This document shows positions 17,661 to 25,604 of a stretch of DNA of 64,000 nt, in pieces. How positions within the stretch are numbered: the first letter of the stretch is position 1; each line of letters opens with the position of its first letter. The translations under genes were made by a program, and so were the position numbers. Source of the DNA: Agrobacterium genomosp. 13 str. CFBP 6927 (GTDB taxonomy: Bacteria > Pseudomonadota > Alphaproteobacteria > Rhizobiales > Rhizobiaceae); assembly GCA_900012615.1 (NCBI GenBank), contig LT009756.1, positions 326,035 to 390,034 of the forward strand, given 5' to 3'. The notes below the pieces were generated by a model that was not told the DNA's origin, did not search any database, and saw only the letters and a list, made by a program, of their open reading frames with translations.

Positions 17661-18677
17661 ATGATCAAATTTGCCAAACTTACCCTGCTTGCCAGCACCG
17701 TTGCTTTCGCAGCCGGTTCGCTCAGCGCTGCGGAACTCAACATCTACACCACCAGAGAGCCGGGCCTGATCCAGCCGTTGCTGGAATCCTTCACCGCCTC
17801 GAGCGGCGTCAAGGTCAATACCGTGTTTCTGAAGGACGGCCTTGCCGAGCGCGTTCTGAGCGAAGGCGCAAGCTCGCCTGCCGACGTTCTGATGACCGTG
17901 GATGCCGGCAATCTTGTCGATCTCGCCGAAAAGGGTGTTACCCAGGCGGTCGAATCCGAAACTCTCAGCAAGGCTATCCCGGCTGAACTGCGTGACGCCA
18001 AGGGCCATTGGTTCGCGCTCTCCATGCGCGCCCGCGTTCTTTATGCGGCAAAGGATGTCGATCTCGCCTCCTTCAACTATGAAGACCTGGCGGATGCAAA
18101 GTGGAAGGGCAAGGTCTGCATTCGCGCTGGCCAGCACCCCTATAATACGGCCCTCTTTGCCGACTACATCGCCCACTACGGCGCTGCCGACACCGAGAAG
18201 TGGCTTGCCGGCGTCAAGGAAAACCTGGCCCGCAAGGCAGGCGGCGGCGACCGTGACGTAGCCAAGGACATTCTCGGCGGCATTTGCGATATCGGCATTG
18301 CCAACTCCTATTACGTCGGCCTGATGCGCTCGGGCAAGGGCGGCGAGGAGCAGGTGAAGTGGGGCGACGCCATCAAGGTGGTTCTGCCGACCTTCAAGAA
18401 TGGCGGCACGCAGGTCAATATCAGCGGCGCGGCCGTGGCCAAGAATGCTCCGAACAAGGCGGAAGCCGTCAAGCTTCTCGAATATCTCGTCTCGGACGAA
18501 GCCCAGAAGATCTATGCCGAAGCCAATTACGAATATCCGGTCAAGCAGGGTGCGGCTCTCAACGAGATTGTCGCCTCCTTCGGCGACCTGAAGATCGACA
18601 ACAAGTCGCTGACGGAAATCGTATCGCATCGCAAGCAGGCGAGCGAGCTGGTCGACAAGGTCGGTTTCGACAAGTAA
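17661..18677 (+). CDS. fbpA: Fe(III) ABC importer periplasmic binding protein
   Basis: 338 residues from ATG 17661, which follows GGAGAGGGAGAC; the longer frame upstream is not needed. A signal peptide (LLASTVAFAAGSLSAA) precedes the mature start ELNIYTTREP, a classic FbpA/AfuA beginning. Iron-coordinating tyrosines are expected in the ANSYYVGLM segment (GICDIGIANSYYV), which is present. It delivers ferric iron to FbpB/FbpC. High use of favoured codons and the preceding iron box point to strong, iron-controlled expression. A mosaic repeat separates it from fbpB. Confidence 0.92.
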   Translation: MIKFAKLTLLASTVAFAAGSLSAAELNIYTTREPGLIQPLLESFTASSGVKVNTVFLKDGLAERVLSEGASSPADVLMTVDAGNLVDLAEKGVTQAVESETLSKAIPAELRDAKGHWFALSMRARVLYAAKDVDLASFNYEDLADAKWKGKVCIRAGQHPYNTALFADYIAHYGAADTEKWLAGVKENLARKAGGGDRDVAKDILGGICDIGIANSYYVGLMRSGKGGEEQVKWGDAIKVVLPTFKNGGTQVNISGAAVAKNAPNKAEAVKLLEYLVSDEAQKIYAEANYEYPVKQGAALNEIVASFGDLKIDNKSLTEIVSHRKQASELVDKVGFDK

Positions 18678-18688
18678 AGGCCCATGAG

Positions 18689-18783
18689 AGCATAGGACCG
18701 AAAATCGTACGCGGTTTCCGGTCCAATGCTTAAACAAACAGATAGAGTGTCGGATATGATTCCGTTTTTCTATCCGACGCTCT
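18689..18783. repeat. rhizobial intergenic mosaic element (RIME-like, two hairpins)
   Basis: Two imperfect palindromes in tandem: 18689-18730 (AGCAT ... ATGCT, with GGACCG/CGGTCC inside) and 18744-18783 (AGAGTGTCGGATA ... TATCCGACGCTCT). Layout and wording resemble the mosaic repeats scattered between genes in Rhizobium, Sinorhizobium and Agrobacterium. It lies between fbpA and fbpB and may set differential mRNA stability. Confidence 0.6.
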
Positions 18784-18837
18784 AGTAGGAAGGCGTTCGC
18801 ACCCGCGGGCGCCTTTCCCTGTATTTTCAAGAAGCTC

Positions 18838-20514
18838 ATGAATCCAGACGCCGTTCAGCCACTGACATCCCGCGCAAGACCAAGGTTTTCATCCTCCTTC
18901 TGGTGGCTGTGCCTGTCGCTCATTGCGGTCTGCGGTGCGATGGTGCCGGTTCTGGCGCTCGTCTCACAGGCCGTACAGGGTTCGGCGGGCCTGTGGGAGC
19001 ATCTCGGCTCCACCGTTCTTTTGACGGCCCTGCCGGATACGGTCCTCCTGCTCGGTGGCGTCGGCTTGCTTGCCGGTATCGTCGGAACATGTTCCGCCTG
19101 GCTGGTTACCGCCTATGATTTTCCCGGGCGCAGGATATTGGAATGGGCGCTGCTTTTGCCGCTCGCCATGCCCACCTATATTGTCGCCTATGCCTATCTC
19201 GATATTCTGCATCCGATCGGGCCGGTGCAGGGGGCGATCCGCTGGTTGCTCGGTTATTCCAGCCCGCGTGAATTCCGTCTGCCGGATATAAGATCCATGA
19301 CGGGCTGCATTGTCCTGCTTGGCTTTGTGCTGTTTCCCTATGTCTATATTCCCGTCCGCGCCATGTTTCTGACCCAGGCGGGCAACCTGCTGGAAGCAGC
19401 GCGCACGCTGGGCGTTTCCAGGCGCGCGGCCTTCTTCAAGGTCGCAGTGCCGCTCGCGCGCCCGGCGATCGCGGTCGGCATCAGCCTCGCGCTGATGGAA
19501 GCGCTGAACGATATCGGCGCATCTGAATTTCTCGGTGTCCGCACGCTCACCGTTTCGGTCTACACCACCTGGGTCACGAAATCAGATTTGCCCGGTGCGG
19601 CACAGATCGCGCTTTCCATGCTGTTCATCGTCGTCGCCCTCGTGGCGCTTGAGCGCTGGGCGCGGCGCAAGCAGCGTTATGCGGTCTCGGCGCAGAAAAG
19701 CAAGGAATTGGAGCCGGTGCGGCTTGTCGGCCTGAAAGCCTTCGGCGCCTTTACCTTCGGCAGCCTGCCGGTCCTGATCGGCTTCGTGGCGCCGGCGAGC
19801 TATCTCGTCATCGAGGCATGGAAGCGATTTCGCTTCAGCGGCCTGTCTTCCCGTTTTACCGAGGAGGCTCTGAATACGATTCTGTTCGCCGGTCTGGCAA
19901 CGGTGATCACCCTCATTCTCGGCCTAGCAGTTGCTTACGCGATGCGCCTTGCTCCGGGGCGTCTCTCGCGCTGGTCCTATCGTCTTTCCACGGTGGGATA
20001 TGCGGCTCCCGGCACGGTCATCGCCATCGGCGTTTTGATTGCGCTCGGCGGCTTCGACCGGTTTGTCGATCAGACAATGCGCGAATGGTTCGGCATATCC
20101 ACCGGCCTCATTTTCATCGGCAGCGGGGCCGCCCTGATCTATGCCTATTCGGCGCGTTTCCTCACCATTGCGGCGGGCAGCGTCGATGCCGGCCTGAGCC
20201 GTATTCCGCAATCCTTCGATCATGCTTCGCGCACGCTCGGACGATCCGCGACCCAGACATTTCGCCAGATTCACCTTCCGCTTTCGAAGGCATCGCTTGC
20301 GGCGGCGGCGCTCCTGATATTTGTCGACTGCGTCAAGGAGCTTCCCGCCACGCTGCTGTTGCGGCCACTTAATTTCGAGACTTTCGCGACACATCTCTAT
20401 GGTGAAGCGGCGCGTGGTACTTACGAGGAAGCGGCAATCGCGGCGCTGGCGATCGTGGTCATCGGCATCCTTCCCGTCATGCAGCTTGCAAGGATCGGGC
20501 GGCGCAAGGGCTGA
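18838..20514 (+). CDS. fbpB: Fe(III) ABC importer permease, double-domain
   Basis: 558 residues with about twelve membrane segments, the fused double-permease architecture of FbpB/AfuB. Two EAA-type cytoplasmic loops are visible: LLEAARTLGVSRRAAFFKVAVP near residue 190 and FDHASRTLGRSATQTFRQIHLP near 460-480. With FbpC and FbpA it makes a complete ferric importer of the inner membrane. ATG 18838 has only a weak AAGAAG upstream. It is separated from fbpA by a mosaic repeat. Confidence 0.9.
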   Translation: MNPDAVQPLTSRARPRFSSSFWWLCLSLIAVCGAMVPVLALVSQAVQGSAGLWEHLGSTVLLTALPDTVLLLGGVGLLAGIVGTCSAWLVTAYDFPGRRILEWALLLPLAMPTYIVAYAYLDILHPIGPVQGAIRWLLGYSSPREFRLPDIRSMTGCIVLLGFVLFPYVYIPVRAMFLTQAGNLLEAARTLGVSRRAAFFKVAVPLARPAIAVGISLALMEALNDIGASEFLGVRTLTVSVYTTWVTKSDLPGAAQIALSMLFIVVALVALERWARRKQRYAVSAQKSKELEPVRLVGLKAFGAFTFGSLPVLIGFVAPASYLVIEAWKRFRFSGLSSRFTEEALNTILFAGLATVITLILGLAVAYAMRLAPGRLSRWSYRLSTVGYAAPGTVIAIGVLIALGGFDRFVDQTMREWFGISTGLIFIGSGAALIYAYSARFLTIAAGSVDAGLSRIPQSFDHASRTLGRSATQTFRQIHLPLSKASLAAAALLIFVDCVKELPATLLLRPLNFETFATHLYGEAARGTYEEAAIAALAIVVIGILPVMQLARIGRRKG

Positions 20515-20613
20515 TACCCCGCGGCCGGCCCAAAAATGATGGGCGCAAAACTGTGCGAGAAGCCAATAAGCTTCAAATCCCCCCAGGAAACGACAAGCAT
20601 CCTGCCTTAATCC

Positions 20614-20628
20614 TGATGTAAATACTCA
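20614..20628 (+). promoter_or_regulatory. iron-responsive (IRO/RirA-type) box before the TonB receptor
   Basis: TGATGTAAATACTCA fits TGA-N9-TCA, 65 bases before the receptor start. Confidence 0.6.
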
Positions 20629-20693
20629 GCTTAATTGAGGTGCTGCGGCCTGTCGTATAAGAACGTCGGCCGTGATCTGTTTCGGGGCATATC

Positions 20694-22883
20694 TTGAAAA
20701 ATTTGCATGAGATGTTTTTGGGCCGCCTGGCTTTGGGAACGGCTGCCATTGTTTTGATGGCGCCAGTGATGGGTCAGGCACAGCAGACGACGGTTCTGCG
20801 TGAGATCACAGTTGAAGGGCAGGGCGCGGAAAACGCCACAGGTCCGGTCCGGGGATATGTCGCCAAGAAGAGTGCGACGGGATCGAAAACCGATACGGAA
20901 ACGAAGGACATTCCGCAATCCGTATCGGTCGTCGGCCGCAAGGAAATGGATGACCGCGGCGCGGTGACGAAAATCGACGAGGTTCTACGCTATACGCCCG
21001 GCGTGACAGCGGAGCCTTTTGGCACCGACCCGGATACGGACTGGTTTTACATCCGCGGTTTCCAGGCAACCCAGACCGGCGTTTTCTTGGATGGGCTGAA
21101 CCTGTTCAGCTACGGCTTCGGCGGCTTCCAGATGGATGCCTATGGTCTGGAGCGGGTGGAGATTCTCAAGGGCCCTGCTTCGGTGCTTTATGGCGGCGCC
21201 AATCCCGGCGGCATCGTGCAGATGGTTCGTAAGCGCCCGCAGGATGAGCCGGTCCGCGAAACGGAAATCGGCATCAATAATTTTGGCAATGCCTTCTTCG
21301 GTTTCGACCTCGGCGACAAGGTCGATGGCGAGGGCGTTTGGAAATATCGCGTCACCGGCAAGGTTTCGGGCGGCGACAATTACACCGACTATTCCGAGGA
21401 TCTGCGCGGCTTCGTCATGCCGCAGATCACCTTCGAACCGGATGCGCAGACCAGTGCCACGCTCTACGGCTATTTTTCGGCGCTGGATCAGGTTCATGTC
21501 GGCAACGGTTTCCTGCCCTATGTCGGAACGGTGGTCGACGCACCGTTCGGCAAGCTGGACCGCAAGGCGTTTTATGGTGAACCTGACATCGACAATGGCC
21601 GCGTCTACCAGTCCATGGTGGGTTACGAGGTCAGTCATGAATTCGACAATGGCTGGAAGATCAGCCAGAACGCCCGTTATGGTCACCTCTACAAGCATGA
21701 AACCGGGCCCTATCCGGGCGGTTGGGCCAATACGGACGCCAATGGCCAGCCGATCCGTGACGCCACCACCAACGACTATATGCTGACCCGCTTCGGTTAT
21801 GACGGCCTGTCGAAAGTCGACAGCTTTGGCGTGGACAACCGGGTCGAAGGCCAGTTCGATACCGGCGCGGTCAGCCATTCTCTGCTCTTCGGTCTGGACT
21901 ACAAATATTACAAGCTGGATCAGGTGCAGGCCTGCTGCGGATCGAATGCGATCGGCGCGCTCAACCCGGTCTATGGCTCGACGCAGGGAACGAATTTCGT
22001 CTACGCCGATAACGTCGTGACCCAGCAGCAGATCGGCATCTATGCCCAGGATCAGCTGCGTTTTGGCGATGGTTGGCTGGTCACGCTGAACGGTCGTTAT
22101 GATTATGTCGATACCGAATTGAACAACAGGTTGCCGGCCGGCCTCTCCCGCCGCTCCAATGACGATGCGCTGAGCGGACGTGCGGGCCTTGCTTATGAAT
22201 TCGACAATGGCCTGACGCCCTATGTCTCGGCGGCCACCTTCTTCAATCCGCTCATCGATACGCTTGCAGATGGCACGCCCGCTGCGCCGGAAGAGGGACA
22301 CCAGTTCGAGGCGGGCATTAAATATGAGCCGAGCTTCTTTGACGGCAGCATCACGGCCTCCGTCTTCAAGCTGGTCAAGGACAATGCCATCGTTTCCTAT
22401 ACGGCCGGCGGCGTAACCACGAGCGGCCAGTTCGGGCAGGTGGAATCCACGGGCTTCGAGCTGGAGGCCAAGGCCAATCTCAGCGACAACTGGAAAGCGC
22501 TCGCCTCCTATTCCTATACGGATCTCGACATTACCAAGGATGCCAATCCCAACCTGATCGGCAAATCGCCGTGGATCGTACCGGCTCATACGGCGTCGCT
22601 ATGGGTGGACTATGCCTTCACCGACGATACGTTTGAAGGCCTCAGCATTGGTGGCGGTGTGCGCTATCAGGGCAAGTCCTGGGCCGATGCGGCAAATACG
22701 CTGCGTGTGCCGGATGCTGCTGTGTTCGATGCCGCGATCCGCTACGAGAAGAACGACTGGACAGCGTCCGTCAACGTCGCGAACGTTTTCGACAAGGAAT
22801 ATGTCAAAAGCTGCGCCGGCGTGTCGGTTTGCGGCTGGGGTGACAGCCGCACCATCACCTTCAAGCTTTCCAAGAAGTGGTAA
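20694..22883 (+). CDS. TonB-dependent siderophore receptor (FhuA/FoxA-like)
   Basis: 729 residues from TTG 20694; ATG 20712 (723 aa) is an alternative and may be the true start. A signal peptide ends near GQAQ, followed by a TonB-box-like LREITVEG. The plug domain shows KDIPQSVSVVGR and the conserved ERVEILKGPASVLYGGANPGG near residues 145-170. The rest is the 22-strand outer-membrane barrel, ending in an aromatic residue (KLSKKW). The set of signatures is that of hydroxamate-type ferric siderophore receptors; the exact siderophore is unknown. An AraC regulator follows, and iron boxes flank the gene. Confidence 0.92.
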   Translation: MKNLHEMFLGRLALGTAAIVLMAPVMGQAQQTTVLREITVEGQGAENATGPVRGYVAKKSATGSKTDTETKDIPQSVSVVGRKEMDDRGAVTKIDEVLRYTPGVTAEPFGTDPDTDWFYIRGFQATQTGVFLDGLNLFSYGFGGFQMDAYGLERVEILKGPASVLYGGANPGGIVQMVRKRPQDEPVRETEIGINNFGNAFFGFDLGDKVDGEGVWKYRVTGKVSGGDNYTDYSEDLRGFVMPQITFEPDAQTSATLYGYFSALDQVHVGNGFLPYVGTVVDAPFGKLDRKAFYGEPDIDNGRVYQSMVGYEVSHEFDNGWKISQNARYGHLYKHETGPYPGGWANTDANGQPIRDATTNDYMLTRFGYDGLSKVDSFGVDNRVEGQFDTGAVSHSLLFGLDYKYYKLDQVQACCGSNAIGALNPVYGSTQGTNFVYADNVVTQQQIGIYAQDQLRFGDGWLVTLNGRYDYVDTELNNRLPAGLSRRSNDDALSGRAGLAYEFDNGLTPYVSAATFFNPLIDTLADGTPAAPEEGHQFEAGIKYEPSFFDGSITASVFKLVKDNAIVSYTAGGVTTSGQFGQVESTGFELEAKANLSDNWKALASYSYTDLDITKDANPNLIGKSPWIVPAHTASLWVDYAFTDDTFEGLSIGGGVRYQGKSWADAANTLRVPDAAVFDAAIRYEKNDWTASVNVANVFDKEYVKSCAGVSVCGWGDSRTITFKLSKKW

Positions 22884-22915
22884 TGGCCGGCCGGCAGTTG
22901 CGGGAAAAATAGTTT

Positions 22916-22956
22916 GCCACTATAAACATGAATAATCTTATCATGTTTATAGTGGC
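22916..22956. promoter_or_regulatory. 41-bp palindrome with an embedded iron box
   Basis: GCCACTATAAACATGA (22916-22931) and its exact reverse complement (22941-22956) flank the 9-base centre ATAATCTTA. The inner ends make TGA-N9-TCA. It lies between the receptor stop and the AraC gene. It could be an operator for the regulator, the receptor's terminator hairpin (no T-run), or both. Confidence 0.6.
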
Positions 22957-22985
22957 GCTATGGCGCCTTGCGGGATCAAGAGGCC

Positions 22986-23867
22986 ATGGCTTTCCGCGTT
23001 CGGATGGAAAATGAGATCGAGGGCTTTGCCGTTATTGGCGGCCCGCGCTCAAGGATGTGGAACGGCATCGTTGCCGATCTCTGGGACGTGCGTTGCGCAC
23101 CAAGGGCGGGCGGCCGTTATGTTGGCAAGGACCCGCGTTTCGTTTTCCTACTCGATATGGATGGGGCGGATGGCGGCCGCTTCATGATGAACCGGCACCG
23201 CCGCGACAATTACGGCTCGTCTGAAGCGAACCGGATTTCCTTCGTACCCGCCGATCTGGATGTGCATGCGGAACTGAGCAATGTTTCCTTCGTGCGCCAC
23301 CTCGATCTGCACTTCGATGCGGGATTGCTGGGTGCGCGGCTGGTGCAGGGCTTCGATCCCCATGCGCTGCTCGATCCGCATCTGATGTTCGAGGATGAGC
23401 GGCTGCTGGCGCTCGCGCGGCTGATCGCCGCCGAATGCGATAATCCAGACCCGTTGCACGATCTCTACGGCGAAAGCCTCGTGCTGGCGCTGTTGACGGA
23501 TTTCCTCAAGGTAAAGCGCGAGCCGGTCAAGAAGCGCAGCAAGCTCGCCTCCTGGCAATTGCGGGCGGCGACGGACTACATTCGCGAACATTGCCTGCGG
23601 TCGATAAGGCTGGAGGAACTCGCGGAACTCACCAACCTGTCGCAATCCCATTTCAGCCATGCCTTCAAGGCATCGACGGGCGTGCCGCCGCATCAATGGC
23701 AGATGCAGGCGCGTATTGACTGCGTTAAGGATCTGATGACGCGAACGGACATGGCGCTCACCGACATTGCCATAGCCGCCGGTTTTTCGGACCAGGCGCA
23801 TTTCTCCCGTGTCTTCCGCAAGATGGTCGGTGTCTCGCCTTCGGTCTGGCAGAAGATCAGGCAATAA
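22986..23867 (+). CDS. AraC-family transcriptional regulator
   Basis: About 293 residues from ATG 22986; TTG 22968 is also in frame and the start is uncertain. The C-terminal ~100 residues hold both helix-turn-helix motifs of the AraC/XylS family (IRLEELAELTNLSQSHFSHAF and MALTDIAIAAGFSDQAHFSRVF), then GVSPSVWQ. The N-terminal domain is unassigned and should sense a ligand. Its place straight after a siderophore receptor resembles YbtA/PchR-type activators that respond to the ferric siderophore. It likely controls the receptor; inference from location. Confidence 0.9.
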   Translation: MAFRVRMENEIEGFAVIGGPRSRMWNGIVADLWDVRCAPRAGGRYVGKDPRFVFLLDMDGADGGRFMMNRHRRDNYGSSEANRISFVPADLDVHAELSNVSFVRHLDLHFDAGLLGARLVQGFDPHALLDPHLMFEDERLLALARLIAAECDNPDPLHDLYGESLVLALLTDFLKVKREPVKKRSKLASWQLRAATDYIREHCLRSIRLEELAELTNLSQSHFSHAFKASTGVPPHQWQMQARIDCVKDLMTRTDMALTDIAIAAGFSDQAHFSRVFRKMVGVSPSVWQKIRQ

Positions 23868-23925
23868 CGCCGTTTCGTTCCATGCTTATCCGAAAAAATT
23901 CCTCTTTCACGGCTGAAAAAGCTTC

Positions 23926-23950
23926 GGAACGAATTGCCCGTGCGGTGGTT
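23926..23950 (+). promoter_or_regulatory. EcfG-type general stress promoter (candidate) before the PRC-barrel gene
   Basis: GGAAC (23926-23930), 16-base spacer, GGTT (23947-23950). The -35 is perfect for alphaproteobacterial EcfG; the -10 differs from CGTT at one base. It ends 43 bases before the ATG. Confidence 0.45.
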
Positions 23951-23993
23951 TACCAACGTAACATTTACGAGGAAAACCAAGGAGGAAGATGTC

Positions 23994-24386
23994 ATGTTGC
24001 ATCAGGAACCCCGTGCCGGACAGGACCCCTATGTCAAGGACACGCCGAGCCTTATCGCCAGCGACAAGGTTGAAGGAACACGCGTTTATGGCGCCGATAG
24101 CAAACACATCGGCTCGATCCAGCGCATCATTCTGGAAAAACGCGGCGGTCGTGTCGCTTACGCGGTATTGAGCTTCGGCGGCTTCCTCGGCATCGGCGAT
24201 GATTATTACCCGCTGCCCTGGGAAAAGCTTCACTACGACGAGGAGCTTGACGGCTACCGCATCGATCTGACTAAGGAAGAGATCGAAAACGCGCCGCATT
24301 TCGCCAATCTCGATGATGACGATCTGCTGAACGCCAAGGACCGCAAGGTCTATGACTATTATGGCGTCGCGCCCTACTGGATGTAA
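23994..24386 (+). CDS. PRC-barrel domain protein
   Basis: 130 residues from ATG 23994, chosen for GGAGGAAG at 23981-23988. The PRC-barrel core is visible: SLIASDKVEGTRVYGADSKHIGSIQRIILEKRGGRVAYAVL is spread over residues ~17-58, then GGFLGIGDDYYPLPW. Such proteins bind RNA or act in stress tolerance and are often induced by the general stress response in Rhizobiales. Cytoplasmic, no signal peptide. The EcfG-like promoter upstream and the stress-type genes downstream agree with that role. Confidence 0.88.
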   Translation: MLHQEPRAGQDPYVKDTPSLIASDKVEGTRVYGADSKHIGSIQRIILEKRGGRVAYAVLSFGGFLGIGDDYYPLPWEKLHYDEELDGYRIDLTKEEIENAPHFANLDDDDLLNAKDRKVYDYYGVAPYWM

Positions 24387-24405
24387 GGCCGGGCAGCGTT
24401 ACAAG

Positions 24406-24441
24406 CGGCATTTCCGGCTTCTTTATGGCCCGGAAATGCCG
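24406..24441. repeat. 12-bp inverted repeat
   Basis: CGGCATTTCCGG (24406-24417) and CCGGAAATGCCG (24430-24441) are perfect arms, right after the PRC-barrel stop and directly before a second hairpin. Confidence 0.6.
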
Positions 24442-24448
24442 CATACAA

Positions 24449-24474
24449 AAACGGCTCCTGAGAAGGAGCCGTTT
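24449..24474. terminator. bidirectional terminator between PRC-barrel and DUF982 genes
   Basis: AAACGGCTCCT (24449-24459), loop GAGA, AGGAGCCGTTT (24464-24474). An A-run precedes and T's follow, so it can serve both convergent genes. Confidence 0.8.
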
Positions 24475-24490
24475 ATCGTTTCACCGCACG

Positions 24491-24733
24491 TCAATGCGGG
24501 TTTTTTTGCATCTCTGAAACCGCATCGGTAAAGCACTTGCGGGCTTCCTCGGGAGACTTGCGTCCATCAAGGGCGGCGCGGCAGGCGCTTCTGGCTCTCA
24601 CGAAACTCAATCCACGAATTTTAGGCCAGCCTTCGGTCAACAATATCAGGGCCTCGAAGGGGCCGGCGACGACACTCTTGCCGTTCGCCTCGAGATTGAC
24701 CTCGACAGGTTCTGTCCATCTCTCGTTCTTCAT
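24491..24733 (-). CDS. DUF982 family small protein
   Basis: 80 residues from ATG 24733, preceded by GGGAGGTG. The pattern W-x-x-PV-x-V near the N-terminus, VAGPFEALILLTEGWP, AR-AC-AAL-DGR-KSPEEAR and a final FTDA is that of DUF982, a family found mainly in rhizobia, often many copies per genome. Function is unknown. It is convergent with the PRC-barrel gene and lies in a cluster of small stress-type genes. No EcfG promoter was seen for it. Confidence 0.8.
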   Translation of the reverse strand: MKNERWTEPVEVNLEANGKSVVAGPFEALILLTEGWPKIRGLSFVRARSACRAALDGRKSPEEARKCFTDAVSEMQKNPH

Positions 24734-24852
24734 CGTGCACCTCCCAGAGCAACGCGATCCCGAAATACACTCGACAGCGGAGCAACCCATGAACGCAGTC
24801 GTGTGTTACTGCTGCTTAGGATAAGCGCATGCGATCGAATTGACAACGGTGA

Positions 24853-24927
24853 TCAGCGGAAGCCGAAAAACGACAGAATTGCCAGCACGATAACGACTAG
24901 GCCGACGATGTAGATGATCTGGTTCAT
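24853..24927 (-). CDS. 24-residue single-pass membrane peptide
   Basis: A short gene reading MNQIIYIVGLVVIVLAILSF then FGFR. It is preceded by AAGGAGA at a good distance from ATG 24927, and by an exact EcfG-type promoter (24958-24982). Residues 4-21 form one hydrophobic helix; the last residue is basic. The combination of promoter, ribosome site and coherent helix argues that it is real despite its size. Peptides of this type recur in Rhizobiales as unnamed open frames. Role unknown: membrane stress or regulation of a membrane protein is conceivable. Confidence 0.75.
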   Translation of the reverse strand: MNQIIYIVGLVVIVLAILSFFGFR

Positions 24928-24957
24928 GATTTTCTCCTTGACTGGTGTCATCACCAT

Positions 24958-24982
24958 AACGTGAGGGCGAAGGTGAGGTTCC
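24958..24982 (-). promoter_or_regulatory. EcfG-type general stress promoter
   Basis: On the minus strand: GGAAC (24982-24978), a 16-base spacer, CGTT (24961-24958). Both elements match the alphaproteobacterial EcfG consensus exactly. It ends 30 bases before the 24-residue peptide's start codon. Confidence 0.75.
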
Positions 24983-25072
24983 AGCTCTGCAAGAATTTAA
25001 TCACGTACTAAAATATTGCGGGCATCCCTTTGCGCGCGGCACGCCGCCGCGCTGCAGCGATCATCGTGATTG

Positions 25073-25231
25073 CTATTTCCGCAGGATCACCCAGATGGCG
25101 TGAATGATGCCGGGCACATAACCGCACAGTGTCAGCAGAATATTCAGCCAGAAATGCAGGCCAAGCCCGACCTGAAGGAACACGCCAACGGGCGGAAGGA
25201 TGATGGCGATAAGAATACGGATGACGTCCAC
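25073..25231 (-). CDS. Pmp3/YqaE (UPF0057) small membrane protein
   Basis: 52 residues from GTG 25231, the length of the family; TTG 25270 would add 13 residues without family precedent. It has the two-helix hairpin of Pmp3/YqaE proteins: IRILIAIILPPVGVFLQVG, then WLNILLTLCGYVPGIIHAIWVI. These proteolipids help membranes withstand salt, cold or general stress. A near-match EcfG promoter (GAAAC-N16-CGTT) lies 38 bases upstream. It sits with the 24-residue peptide in a stress-type cluster. Confidence 0.88.
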   Translation of the reverse strand: MDVIRILIAIILPPVGVFLQVGLGLHFWLNILLTLCGYVPGIIHAIWVILRK

Positions 25232-25268
25232 GATGACCGGCTTTCCATTTGAGAGTGACTTGCCGGTC

Positions 25269-25293
25269 AACGTGTGGCGGGCGGTTTGGTTTC
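25269..25293 (-). promoter_or_regulatory. possible EcfG-type promoter of the Pmp3/YqaE gene
   Basis: Minus strand GAAAC (25293-25289), 16-base spacer, CGTT (25272-25269). One mismatch in the -35 (GGAAC). Position relative to GTG 25231 is right. Confidence 0.4.
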
Positions 25294-25392
25294 AAAGGTT
25301 TTGGTGATCGCAGGCAGCATGATGCTAACAGAAACGCTGACAGCGCCGATGGAAATCGGCCTGAGCATAAATTGCGATTTGGGGAGATAAAA

Positions 25393-25468
25393 TGGTGCCG
25401 CTTACGTGACTCGAACACGTGACCCCGTCATTACGAATGACGTGCTCTACCAACTGAGCTAAAGCGGC
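25393..25468 (-). tRNA. tRNA-Thr (anticodon CGT), CCA encoded
   Basis: The minus strand folds into a full cloverleaf: acceptor GCCGCTT/AAGCGGC, D arm GCTC/GAGC, anticodon stem CGTCA/TGACG with loop TTCGTAA, T arm ACGTG-TTCGAGT-CACGT and a genomic CCA. The anticodon CGT reads ACG (Thr). Confidence 0.95.
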
Positions 25469-25604
25469 CCGATTGTGACCCGTTTGTTACGGATCAGCTT
25501 CATGGCGGGCTGATACAGGCAATGCTGACGGATTTCAAGCCTTGAATGCGCTGGTTTTGAAAATTCCGTAAAAAGCTTTGCCTGTCCATTGTTTACCTGT
25601 GGCT

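Noticed and set aside
20985-22589. 534-codon minus-strand frame opposite the TonB receptor
   Set aside because: Receptor motifs on the plus strand are decisive; the opposite frame shows none.
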